A stretch of 64,000 bases of DNA, taken from NCBI RefSeq assembly GCF_014529535.1, contig NW_023503376.1:4493608-4557607 (forward strand). The letters are read 5' to 3'. This stretch comes from Bradysia coprophila. Lineage: Eukaryota > Arthropoda > Insecta > Diptera > Sciaridae. This document shows positions 48,344 through 59,544 of the stretch, in pieces; the first letter of the stretch is position 1; each line of letters opens with the position of its first letter. The notes under the pieces are model-generated. The model saw only the letters and a list, made by a program, of their open reading frames with translations, was not told the DNA's origin and did not search any database. The position numbers and the translations under genes are program-made.

Positions 48344-50624
48344 ATGTTGTTTAAAAATTACTTTTACGTGATTCGATTGCTGGTGGTGTGCTTAAACTAT
48401 GTGAATGGCCTTTGTCCATATGCCCATCAATTCAACGATGTGTTAACGGTGAACGATGTTAATGATATCACAAACGAAATTCAATCGGCAGAGAATACTG
48501 TAGTCGAAACTTACATGTCATCGATATCCTACGATACGTGCCAGACAAATTGCCATTGGTATGTATCGCAACCGCCACCGATTTCGAGTCAAATCATAGA
48601 AAATGCCTTGACGAGTGCAGTTTATCAAACGGAGAAATATACGGCACTCGATGTTGCTGCAGCCGCTGCTGCGGGAGTTTCTCCAGCTCCATCATTGATC
48701 TATATGGATCGCATCAATTATTTTTTTGAATCGGCTACCCGTTATATTCAAGAGACTACGTGCTCGTCGAAAGAGACCACGACATTATTTCTGCCATCGC
48801 TTCAGTTCGACAATTTTGGAAAATATTTTACCAAAGACAAAACGCCTGTGAGTTGTGATAATGGTCAATCAAATTGTGACGGGAAAAGTTTAGTGAGGCG
48901 AGTCGACGGATCTTGTAATAACTTGAAACGACCAAAGGATGGTGGTGTCGGCGATTGTATGCTACGTTTATTAGCGCCTGACTATAAGGATGGCATCAGT
49001 GCATTGCGATCTTCAGTCGACGGAACATCACTACCGAATCCGAAAATTTTATCGGATGCTCTGTTCGGTGGAGCTGAGAACCGGTAAGACAAATTTTATA
49101 TTCTTCACACACTCCCGATACTAAATTTGCAATGCTTTCAGGCCATTTTCGGACAGTCATTCCCTATTCCAAGCCTTATTCGGCGAATTTGTTATCGGCG
49201 ATAATGGAGTCACATTGAACCATGATACGGCGATGTTGTTTGACCTACAATGTTGTGATGCAGACGGTCGTCCACGCATTGATCATCCACAATGTGCAGC
49301 TATTTTCATACCTCCCGGAATCAGTTCAGCGGAATCTTATGCCAACGAAAAGTGTATGCGATTCGTCAGAAGTTTGCCGTGCGCTCGTTGTAAACTCGGA
49401 CCCCGAATGATATCCAGTTCAGTGACGGCGGCCCAGGATTTGAATTCTGTGTATGGTGTGTCCGATGAAATGTTAAAGGCAAGACGAACCTTTAAGGGAG
49501 GTTGTTTGCAGTCGGAAACTGTGAGTGGCGAAGAGATTTTTGCTGTTGAGAAAATGAATGGTAGCATACGGCTACGCTGTTTCAAAGGCAAATGCGAGCC
49601 TTCACCGATGGATGCGCGAAATTTATTTGCACCGAGTGGCCTAGTTTTTGCGTTGTTGTTCCACCGAAATCATAATCGACATGCACGTAACCTATCTGCA
49701 GCCTACCCGAAATGGGACGATGAGAAAATCTTTCAAACGGCCAGACGATTGAATATTGCCGAATACCAGCATTGCCTTTACAGCGAATATCTGGAAACGT
49801 TAATCGGGGAGAATTTGATGCAACATTTTGCTTTGTATCCAGAACCACCGGGCGAGTTCAGCGACTACGAAGAAGAGGTATCAGCTAAAACAATCGTGGA
49901 GTTCCAATCAACAGCTGGACGACATGGTCACACCACATTGATCGAAGATGTGCCAATCATCGAACCGAAAACTCTGAAAGAACTCTCGCTAAGTCTGCGT
50001 GATCGGGATGTGTTTGAAAAGATTTTTTACGGCGGTCTGGTCGACGGAGTGCTTCTGGCTCAACTGTCCAAACCTGCATTCGCAGTAACTCCCAGCATCC
50101 CGTTTAAGACATTCTCAACAGTCACTCCTAACGTAGATCTTGCTGCGCTGGATATTCAACGACAACGCGATCACGGAATTCCCGGCTACGCTTTCTACCT
50201 GAAATATTTTAACCGTGCCGACGTTGGGAGCTGGCAAGACTTGCTACAATTCATCGATGCCGAAAACATCAAAAAGCTGCAAGACCATTACAACCACGTC
50301 GATGACATTGAATTGTATGTGGGCGGTCATCATGAGCGTAGAGTCGACGATGCTATAACAGGTCCGACATTTGCCCATATCATCGCGCTTCAATTTCATA
50401 ATGCGAAATACGGCGATCGTTTCTTCTATGAACACGGAAACCAGGCTGGTTCGTTTAGCATAGAACAATTGAATGAGATCAAAATGAAGTCCTGCTTCGC
50501 CTATATTTTGTGTAAAAATACGAAATTGGAACATGTGTTACGGAATCCGTTCAGGGTATTCTCATACGAAAATCAGTTTGTATCTTGCTCGGAATTCGTT
50601 GACGTCGACTACAAATTGTTGTAG
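48344..50624 (+). CDS. Secreted haem-peroxidase-like protein 2
   Basis: CDS join(48344..49083,49142..50624), 740 aa. The start is the ATG giving a signal peptide (MLFKNYFYVIRLLVVCLNYV). An upstream in-frame GTG at 48320 is not used because it lacks ATG and lies within the likely leader. The 58-base phase-2 intron matches the position in the paralogue at 8377. Family marks: VDGSCNNL, RLLAPDYKDG, CARCKLGPR, DLNSVYG, FHRNHNRHAR, FQSTAGRHGHTTL near residue 506 (proximal His) and QRQRDHG near 586. As in gene 1, the DHD distal motif is absent (GEFVIGDNGVT), the RxxE Glu is replaced (ARNLFAP), and PGYN reads PGYA. An insertion of seven Ala lies near residue 105. AATAAA follows at 50676. Confidence 0.93.
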
Positions 50625-50675
50625 CCAGATTGGGTGGCTGGCCAATTGTAGAATGGAGTAATTTTTACGGAGTTA

Positions 50676-50717
50676 AATAAATTTTCTTATTAGTTAGAAT
50701 GGCTGGTATATTTTATT
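50676..50717. promoter_or_regulatory. Facing polyadenylation signals of convergent genes
   Basis: AATAAA on the plus strand (50676-50681) ends peroxidase-like gene 2. On the minus strand AATAAA (50717-50712) overlaps the stop codon of TIL gene B. Cleavage 10-30 bases beyond each signal makes the two mRNAs overlap by tens of bases. Confidence 0.6.
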
Positions 50718-51681
50718 GAAAGGAACGGCCCGGTAAGAATATACCTCTTATGGATCTCTGTCTTATCTTAACTGGGAAACATTCGTCTACATCAACACAT
50801 TCACCATCCTTAACGAGACGTACCAATCCATCCGGACAAAAACAATCTATGACTACATCCGACGTACACCTTACTTGTTCATTGGTTATGATCTCTTCGC
50901 AAGTTGTTTGACAAGCCGACCGCCAATCAAAAATTTCATTCCCCCTCCGTTTACATTGCTCTGTAAAGTCCAATCGACATGGTGATGGATCATTAGTAAC
51001 ACCAATTTTGCATTTTTATTGAATTACACTTGCCTACTGACGGTTGCCACAACTCCTCGCACTCTGGTTCACTTGTGGGTACGCAATTCCCGTTCGGTAA
51101 TCTGGAATATCCATCTTTGCACACACAATGCGGACTCCATACCATCACATTGGGTGGTTGGAAGTGGCAAGGCACCTTAACGTTATCGCATGTGTTTGGA
51201 CATGGTTCATCGTACAAATACTCTCGAAATTCTTCATTCCGGTTGACACACATTTCTGCAGGGAATTTTCTAATGAAACAATTTCCTTTGATTCGGTCTC
51301 GATTTATGAAAATTCAGAACCTTTGGTTGGAGGCATTTTTGCTCTACATTCTGGACTAGCCATCGGCACACATTTCCCGTCAGCTTCCAGTCGTAGGTAT
51401 CCAGTTCTACAATAACAGTCACCATCTGGAGCGTAATCGGGACAACTCGGATCACCATACTTATCACAAGTCTCTTGGCAACGGTATGGATCCAATGCGT
51501 ATTCTTCGTTCGGTAAAGCTCGACAAGAAACTTCATTGAATATCGAAATATTATTCTTTGTTGAAGACGCAGTCACATTACCTGCGGAAGGCTTAGATTT
51601 TAGAACGCTTCCCACCACGGTCACCGTAGAAGTGAAATGAATAAAACTCAACGCGATGAATATTTTCAATTTATTCATCAT
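50713..51681 (-). CDS. Secreted three-domain TIL protein (TIL gene B)
   Basis: CDS complement(join(50713..50960,51034..51255,51321..51681)), 276 aa. Exon 1 holds a hydrophobic N-terminus (MMNKLKIFIALSFIHFTSTV), a Ser/Thr/Asn-rich linker, and a first TIL domain (YRCQETCDKYGDPSC..DCYCRTGYLRL). Exon 2 holds the second (CPNTCDNVKVPC..WSPHCVCKDGYSRL); exon 3 the third (CKRRGNE..SACQTTC..DCFCPDGLVRL). Each domain has eight Cys rather than ten. Intron phases are all 1. The second intron appears to start GC (CAGTAG|GCAAGT), required by phase and by comparison with TIL gene A, where the same site is GTAAGG. Likely extracellular protease inhibitor or structural protein. It converges on peroxidase-like gene 2 with an 88-base gap between stops. 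Confidence 0.88.
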
Positions 51682-53212
51682 ACCATTGGTAGGTAGGAAG
51701 GGTAATAGAAAAGAAACAATTTTAATGAAAATAACTGTCGATTATGTGGTTAGTCTTGCGCAAACAATCCATGAGTCCTACAGTATGAATAACATTTTGT
51801 CACACTAAGTACGAGTGTGCTGTAGTACTCTCGTTGACTAGCGAAACTAATAATTTGTTTGTTGAAACTAAACATTTTCTAGAACTTCTGGATTTTCTAG
51901 ACTCTTTTGACTTTTCTCATACGGCCAAGATACTGATCGAGTCTATTTCTGTTAATGCCTTTCATTTCAGTATTTTAAACTGAGTTATTTGAGTTCTTTG
52001 TTTTCAACAGATTAATAGATAATCTTTTACTTCATATGTTTTATCATTACGTTTTAATATATAAAGTCACATTAGCCAGATCTATCCTTTTATTTATTGG
52101 ATCCAACAGCAAGGAAGGTCTCAGGCTTTTGTTAAATAATAACCTAAACAGCTGCGTTTAGAAATTTTTTTTTATTGAGATATGCGTGCGAGTCCACCGT
52201 CGTAATAACTGGCCAAAATTAAAACATTGTCATTTTGTAGGATGGTAGATTAGATAAATGTTTTGAATTTACGTAAAAATATTTGCTTTTGTAAAAGCCA
52301 CACCCAACACTAGTGAACTTAAAATGCTCGGGATTACTGATTTTAATGACAAAATATGTAAATAGCTTTACGCGTCAAAAATTAATTTTCTCCAACAAAT
52401 TTTTTCACGCGTTGACAGTAAATTTTTCTTTCAAAGATATTTTCAAATGTCAAAAATTTTCAGAAATGTTTCCACGTTGAGGAAACGGATCCACGACGTA
52501 AACAGGCAAAGGAAACGTACGTCAAATAACGCATCACAGTGAACAATTTTCGCACGTTCTTGCTAACTCTTCCTCATTAGTCTGTATGCCAAGTTACATG
52601 TCAAAAGGAGTTTCCATCTGGGCTTCTATAAAGAGACAAACAAACAAACCAACAAACAGACAAACAGAAAAACATTAAACTTTATATTATATGCATCAAA
52701 AGTGTGCAGCCTCCATTTTTCATTCAGAAGTTAAAATATTCTTAAAATTTTACCTTTTTGAAGTAAATTGACTTTTGAAAATTCAAGATCGGAATTTTCG
52801 TCTCGGTAGGAGAATGTTTTGAAAAAATGATGTCGGCATTTGTTTGAAACACGACAGAGTAAAGTTAACCAGGCAGTAGCGCTGGTTTATCTTTTGCTAG
52901 TAAAATTTTTCAATTTATGTCAGTGTTCATTTGAGTTCATTGTCATACAGTGTATTAGGTCCCTTATTTGACGTTTCGAAAATGAACCGCTACTGCCTGG
53001 TTTGAAAAAAATTCTTCCGCGGTTTAACTGTTGCATGTTTCGGAAATTATTTCGTTTAAATTAATATTATTTTTCAATATTTTTGTAAGTAATACTCAAA
53101 GTTGGGTCCATTCAGATGACAATGCAACACTCAAATAATTTAATCCGATTCACATGGCCTAATCCTATAATAAAACAAAAAACTCTGCTGATGGGGACTT
53201 TGCTCCCCTATC
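51682..53212. other. No gene seen
   Basis: Upstream flank of TIL gene B. Includes a weak partial of the 215-bp dispersed element (about 51990-52075) and an (ACAAACA)n-tailed small repeat near 52618-52670. Confidence 0.4.
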
Positions 53213-53604
53213 AGACATGAGTCGGTTATCCGAAAAACCGAAAATTTCGGATCGGTTTTGACCGAACCGAAAACTTCGGTTTTGACACAAAACAAGTTAA
53301 AATAAAGCTTAATTCGTCGATATCAATTAATTTCGTCATAAACTAACCGAAAATAAGTTAATTGAGTCATTGCATAGAGTTGGTATTGAAATAAAGATTG
53401 AGTCAATTACATCTGAGTTTTTTTGTAGAGCACACCCCCCCATTGAATGACTTTATTATCTTAAATTCGGTTAGTTCATGACGAAACTAACTAATTTCGA
53501 CGAGTTAAGCTTTATTTTAAGTTGTTTCGTGTCAAAACCGAAGTTTTCGGTTCGGTCAAAACCGATCCGAAATTTTCGGTTTTTCGGATAACCGACTCAT
53601 GTCT
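53212..53604. mobile_element. ~390-bp inverted-repeat element
   Basis: Ends CAGACATGAGTCGGTTATCC and its complement. Arms are about 130 bp and contain CCGAAAATTTCGG and AACCGAAAACTTCGG. The flanks show CTAT on both sides, a possible short target duplication. No frame. Confidence 0.82.
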
Positions 53605-55217
53605 GCTATAGATCGCCACCTCAAACAGGTTTTTTCATCTTCACACAGGTTTTTGTTAACTAATATAACTCAGTTATCTAATGACCAAAAAATCATCAAA
53701 AACATTTTCAAGGTGAGGGCTAAAATTAGTTTTATCTAGTGTGGCGGCCGGCCGTTGCCGTAAAATGTGGTCTTTTAAGACATTCACTGATTTCTGTAAG
53801 AAGTCATTTTTCTATAAACGTGAAATTTTGAAGTGATCATCTTGGAAGGATACATTTAACCAAACTAATCATTTTAGGCAAAAAAAAAAAAATATCGTCA
53901 CCAATGCGATCTCAAGTTCAGTCTTCCGAACTAAGCGTTTCCCTTATGTGATCTTCATATGTCCCACACATCTAACCCACAAAACTAGGTCTCATGAAAA
54001 AAATCGAACCATGTCGATTTAACCCTAGGCTTTAATTTTTTTGACAAATAAGTTGAGTTTCGCCCTGAAATTTGTGAAAATAAGAACTTATTTCTTAGAG
54101 CCACCATTGAGGTTATGTTTTGCATGAATTTGAAATTTCTATTTTTTTCCGGAAATTGGTGAGCGATTTAATTACAATTTTTTATGTACATCTCTTGAAC
54201 GCTGTTACATCGATTCAATTTAATTTTTCGTCATTCATAATTTTTTGACATCTGTGAAATCTACTTAAAGAGGTGAAAAATTTTGAAAATGCCGTGTTCA
54301 ATTCGGAGGTGGTTTATATTAGAAAATCCTCTAGCTTAACCAGTATTCATCTGTTATTGGTAACGACGACAAAAATAATGACAAGCTCAGTGTAATATGG
54401 TCCTTTATATAGTAAAATGCATGTTAAAAAAAATTGAAGTACAAGATTTGAAATCCACCAATTAAAAATACTTTGATAGATGGAAGTAATACACCCGATA
54501 ATAATATACTGGTCGTATGCTTGCCGTCTGCAACAGGTTGAACAAAATCGTTTCGAACATAAACACCCTTTACAGTAACTGCTCTTAAAATACTACGTAA
54601 ACGAAGTCACATACTCTTTATCTTTATTCATTCGATATCCACTTCAATTTCTAGATCTTTCAAAAAAAAAAGAAGAATGTGATCGTAATTGTGACTTCTT
54701 ATTTTTCTCCGACTGTAAACACCTTTAAATTCGGTGCAATTTAAATTTAAGTGCAAAATTAGCGAAAATGGAATAGAATTGATTAGATTAACATAAAAGA
54801 AGCTGCAATTAACACAGCGAGCAGATCATTTTCCATTTTATAAATTTTATTGTTCTGTTTAACCCGAAAATATTGACAAATTAAATTCAAAGTGGTTTGA
54901 AAGACGTTTCTCGATTATGTTGATTTTGTAAAGGTACAAAAATACTAATGCGCATCTTTTGGATGGGTCAGGTCACTTGACTGACTGAGCAACTCTTCCT
55001 ACATTTGTAAACAAGCGATGCTTACGTTGTTGTCTGCTAATAAAGACACACTCGTTCAAACTTCATTTTTGTTTTGGAATAAATCTTAGATTATTACTAC
55101 AGTATAGGCCATGTTTAACCTAACAAAAAATTGTCTATTCCAAAGCTCAAAAGCTAAAAAGCACAAAAGCTGACTTCATTACTCGGGTGTAAATTGCAGA
55201 TTTTGCATGGAAAACTT
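53605..55217. other. No gene seen; holds one dispersed element
   Basis: Contains the 215-bp dispersed element at 54337-54541. The rest is AT-rich with no supported frame. Confidence 0.4.
54337..54541 (+). repeat. Dispersed ~215-bp element, diverged copy
   Basis: Contains TTATATAGTAAAATGCATG and the end GCCGTCTGCAACAGGTTGA in the family order; more diverged than 37156. Confidence 0.6.
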
Positions 55218-55225
55218 ACCGATAG

Positions 55226-56050
55226 CAGGCATGAGAGCCGCCGAAAATAAACCGCCGATCAAGCCTGGCCATTTTTGAGCAAGCCGCGCCGCAGCCGAGC
55301 CGGTGCCAAAAACACGGCTCAAGCCGGCTTGAAACGGCTGGAAAATGAAATAAAGATTTCGAAAGGTGAATGGGTGAAATAATTTTGAAAACCGAGATTC
55401 CTGTTGATCCTAAGCAGCTCAAGTACAATTTGAATTTTTTTTTCAAAATTAAGAAAATGTTGAAAATTTTCTTGAGTTTTCATGAACTTTCCAGAATGGT
55501 ATATTACGTCCTCGCTTCTAAGTTTGTTGTTTTGGCAAGTATGACCTTTGCGGAACGAGCCGAAGGCGCACAATCAGTTAATTCACAAATTTGAGAAAAC
55601 TTTATCGATCTTTGCGAATTTTCTCGATTTTTTTTCTTTTCAATTTTTACTTGATTTTCGTGAGCTTTCGATTTCTTCTCGAAAACCATTTTCTTAATGA
55701 GTTAAATGAGTGTACCGGAGCATGATTTTCCATTTAGTTCACGTTTTGAGGCAATAAAACTTGACGTGTTAGTGAACCTTAGACTTAGAGACTTGCTTGT
55801 AACAAGACCAGTTCCACTTGCACTTTGAACAACCTAATCTACCTACATTTTCGCTTTCCGTACAATTTCATTTTCATGCTTACTAGTTCATTTTCCATGA
55901 ATTTATCTAAACGTTTTTATTTTGAAAAAAAGTTAAAAGGAACCTCCAGCCGAGTCGTTTTAAGCCGGCTCAAGCCGACTTTTTCGCCGCCGCCGAGAAA
56001 TTTTTTTCGGCTAGCCGCCGCCGAGGTTTCTCCGTCGGCGCTCATGCCTG
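55226..56050. mobile_element. 825-bp hAT-like non-autonomous element
   Basis: The ends CAGGCATGAGAGCCGCCGA and TCGGCGCTCATGCCTG are inverted, with GC-rich subterminal GCCGGCTCAAGCC motifs on both sides. An exact 8-bp duplication ACCGATAG flanks it (55218-55225, 56051-56058). The interior is AT-rich without a transposase frame. Confidence 0.87.
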
Positions 56051-56508
56051 ACCGATAGTGTCGGTTTTTCACAATAATATTATTCAAATCCGATCATAAT
56101 CCAATTTTCTTTGCAAAATATAATGGAAACATTTGGTTTCACTCCAGTTAGTTTTGAAATTAAGTTAGTTTTGAGTTTAGTTAAGAAATTTCCACTGAAT
56201 TATTGGCAAAGTCGATAAATTTTTCATAGAAAATCTGCAATCTATACCCGAGTAAGTACACGCCATCTACAGTAAATTTATGAACCCGCCCCTATTCTCC
56301 ATTCATTACAATGATAGTGAACATTTTGTGATAAACATTTTTGAGTGTTTATAATCCGTAAGACCCATGACTTTCAAGGGAACTAGACCCCGCATGTGGA
56401 ATATAGAAGGAATATATGAATGAATATGACGATCACGAGTTGTTTTGCTTAGCGACAAGCCACCTGTTCAATTAATTGGTGTTGATGGATACATTAGTCG
56501 GAAAAACG

Positions 56509-56544
56509 TTTAAATAGAACAGGAGCAAGACAATAGCCTTCATT
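56509..56544 (+). promoter_or_regulatory. Candidate core promoter of TIL gene C
   Basis: TTTAAATAGA at about 56509-56518 precedes TTCATT (56539-56544) by about 30 bases. The ATG is at 56595. Confidence 0.42.
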
Positions 56545-56594
56545 AAACTTATTTCCACTCAAGTGTCGTTATCTAATCCCGACTACTTCGTGAC

Positions 56595-57489
56595 ATGAAT
56601 CTTTTACACACATTTATTGGTCTGAGCATCCTATGCTCTGTTTCGGCTATAAGATCTTCATGGATTATACCGTCTGAAAGTACGAAAACCATTTTTTTAA
56701 ACCTCAAATCGGACTGATAAATTCTGGAATTAAAACAGGAACTTGCCGCTTCTTCATCAATGAGGAATTTGCCATCGACGAGACTCGTTGCCAGGAAACG
56801 TGTGATAAATATGGACAACCATGGTGTAACGACTACGCTCCTGATGGAGATTGCTACTGTAAAAAGGGATACACTCGCCTAACTACAAACGGCATTTGTG
56901 TACGCACCACCAGTCTTTCGTGCCGTCGGAGAATGCCACCAACGGAAGGTATATAAGCAATTCGATGCCGAGGAAAAATGGTTCAAACTTTTCTCTAATA
57001 AATCTAGCAACATGCTCAAGGAAACAGAATGAACAACTCAGCGAATGGGCATACGACGAACCATGCGGAAACACATGCGCAAACTATAAAGTTCCATGCA
57101 AAATTATGGTTCCAATGGTGATGATGTGGAGCCCTCATTGTGTATGCAAAGAAGGATTTGCTAGACTACCAAATGGAAAATGTGTTGCCATTGATGATCC
57201 ACAGTGTGTCAACCTATGGAAACCATCCAGACGTATGTCAGCCAAATTCTTACCTTTTGCGCATTGTACTAAACCACAATTGTACGTTTCCACAGAGCAA
57301 TGCATTCGAAGAGGAAACGAAGTTTATGATACCGGATCAGCGTGCCAGACAACTTGTGACGATCTCAAGCCAAATGCCGGACCGAAGATGTGCATTATGT
57401 CCATCGTTGAAGATTGCTACTGTCCGGAAGGGAAGGTCCGATACACCGAGGGCGGTGAATGTGTTAATATAGCCGACTGTCCTGCATAA
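56595..57489 (+). CDS. Secreted three-domain TIL protein (TIL gene C)
   Basis: CDS join(56595..56679,56739..56948,57008..57232,57296..57489), 237 aa. Exon 1 is a signal peptide (MNLLHTFIGLSILCSVSA). Exon 2 is TIL domain 1 (RCQETCDKYGQPWC..DCYCKKGYTRL), exon 3 domain 2 (CGNTCANYKVPC..WSPHCVCKEGFARL), exon 4 domain 3 (CIRRGNE..SACQTTC..DCYCPEGKVRY). All three introns are phase 1 and 59-63 bases. Each domain has eight Cys, short of the ten of classical TIL inhibitors. Domains 2 and 3 are closest to TIL gene A, domain 1 to TIL gene B. There is no peroxidase gene next to it. AATTAAA at 57534-57540 may be the polyadenylation signal, just before a composite repeat. Confidence 0.9.
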
Positions 57490-57557
57490 ACTGTTCGTCC
57501 AAATTTTGTTCGCACTTGAGATACTCGCTTTTCAATTAAACAGATCATGACAAATCA

Positions 57558-59443
57558 TGTCCGGAGCGATAGCGGAGGACTTGACGCAGTCGAACTTCCA
57601 AAAAAACAACGAAGAATTTTTTTTGAGACGCGGCAACTATATATAGGCGAGAATTTAAGTTTCTTTCCTTTGGCCTGTATCACCACAAATCCTATTCTAT
57701 CTTATTCGCGCTTCAAATACGAGCAAAACGAGCTATCACTCGACTATGTAACTTTAAAATTGCCGGAGATACATCGTTTTGAAGTTGGTCATTTTGATAG
57801 AAAATGCACCAAATTGACTTTTCCCAAAAACAATCAAAATCTTTCAACTTACTGTATGTTTCTATCTGTCTATCTGTCTATCTATCGACGGTCGATCTCG
57901 GAAACTAGTCAGCCAATCTCCATGAAATTTTGCAGGAACCTCAGGGTGGACATAAAAATGAAAATGTGATACGCCATTACCCCAGGAAAAACCAGAATTT
58001 TGTTTTATTGGCCTCGAAGTGGTTTCTGAGTGTGGTTTTCGAGGGTCGGGAACGCGTTTTCGGCTGTAGCTTAGCTGTATTGAAACCTACAGAGGCGTGC
58101 GACCCATCAAATGAAAGGTATTCGTAACACGATTCGAACAAAAAAATAATTAAAAAAATCGGGCAGATTCGTTTGAGCTAGAGTGATTAGAGTGACCAAA
58201 TTTTGAGCAACGCGAGCGTAGGATGAAAGGACTAATATTTTTTTGGGTTATGAGAGATAGAAAATTACTTTCTTCGGCAAAGTCTCAGAGTTTTACGAGT
58301 AGAAAAGAAGGACATTTGTGAAAAATGTCGAAACAGTTGGAAATGGGTGGGTCAATTGGGGTTTTAGAGATATTTCTTGAATGGTGGCAGATAGAGAATT
58401 AATTTCTTCGTCAAATTTTCGATTTTCGTCAAATTTTCGAATTTCGTCGAATTTCGTCAAATTTTTGAATTTCGTCAAATTTTTGAATTTCGTCAAATTT
58501 TCGAATTTCTTCAAATTTTCGATTTTCGTCAAATTTTCGAATTTCGTCAAATTTTCTAATTTCGTCAAATTTTCTAATTTCGTCAGATTTTCTAATTTTG
58601 TCAAATTTTCGATTTTCGTCAAATTTTCGATTTTCGTCAAATTTTCGATTTTCGTCAAATTTTCGATTTTCGTCAAATTTTCAAATTTCGTCAAATTTTC
58701 GATTTTCGTCAAATTTTCGATTTTCGTCAAATTTTTGAATTTCGTCAAATTTTCGATTTTCGTCAAATTTTTGAATTTCGTCAAATTTTCGATTTTCGTC
58801 AAATTTTTTAATTTCGTCAAATTTTCGCTTTTCGTCAAATTTTCAAATTTCGCCAAATTTCCGAATTTCTGTTATAAACTGTTATAAAAAGCAGTGTTCT
58901 AAAACTTCTAAAACGACTGATATCCCAACAAAAATCTCTTCGAGAAAAGTGTGAAGCAGTCTTTGAAGTACAATTTCTAAAATGAATGATATCGCTAGAG
59001 TTGACGCTTTCAGCTTCGTTACGCAAAAATTAAATTTTACACCCAATTTTAGTTCAAACAAGCCGGCTTAGTTTTTCTCATCATCTGCCAAATAATTTTT
59101 ACCAAAAAAAATTTGACCGGAAACAACCAAAATTTTACCAAAAAAATCTGCGTCGCAAAGTGGCAAATGTTCAGGAACAGACCAGCAAGAAAATTTATCT
59201 GCCACATGTGACGCAGATTTTTTTGGTAAAATTTTGGTTGTTTCCAGTCAAATTTTTTTTGGTAAAAATTATTTGGCAGATGATGAGAAAAGCTAAGCCA
59301 GCTTGTTTGAACTAAAATTGGGTCGAAAATTTAATTTTTGCGTAACGAAGCTGAAAGCGTCAACTCTAGCGATATCATTCATTTTAGAAATTGTACTTCA
59401 AAGACTGCGTCACACTTTTCTCGAAGAGATTTTTGTTGGGATT
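57558..59443 (+). mobile_element. Composite element, copy 3 (complete hairpin)
   Basis: Starts GTCCGGAGCGATAGCGGAGG. The body is about 830 bp, then the expanded minisatellite (58405-58865), then the complete hairpin B (58919-59443) with ends ATCCCAACAAAAATCTCTTC and its complement. It ends about 80 bases beyond the polyadenylation signal of the SLC5 gene. Confidence 0.85.
58405..58865 (+). repeat. 18-bp minisatellite, about 25 units
   Basis: Units TTTTCGATTTTCGTCAAA and TTTTCGAATTTCGTCAAA, with TTCTAATTTCGTCAAA variants. The expanded array gives a spurious frame of 168-187 codons on both strands. Confidence 0.92.
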
Positions 59444-59544
59444 GAAAAGAGAAGAAGATGTTTTCAGCGGCTGTGATAAGCTGTCCCTCCCAATCAAACT
59501 CGACTCGATTTCGATTTTCTTTTTTATTAATCCAAAATGAATTC

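Noticed and set aside
58293-58887. 168-187 codon frames on both strands
   Set aside because: Same minisatellite; periodic residues reflect the DNA repeat, not a protein.
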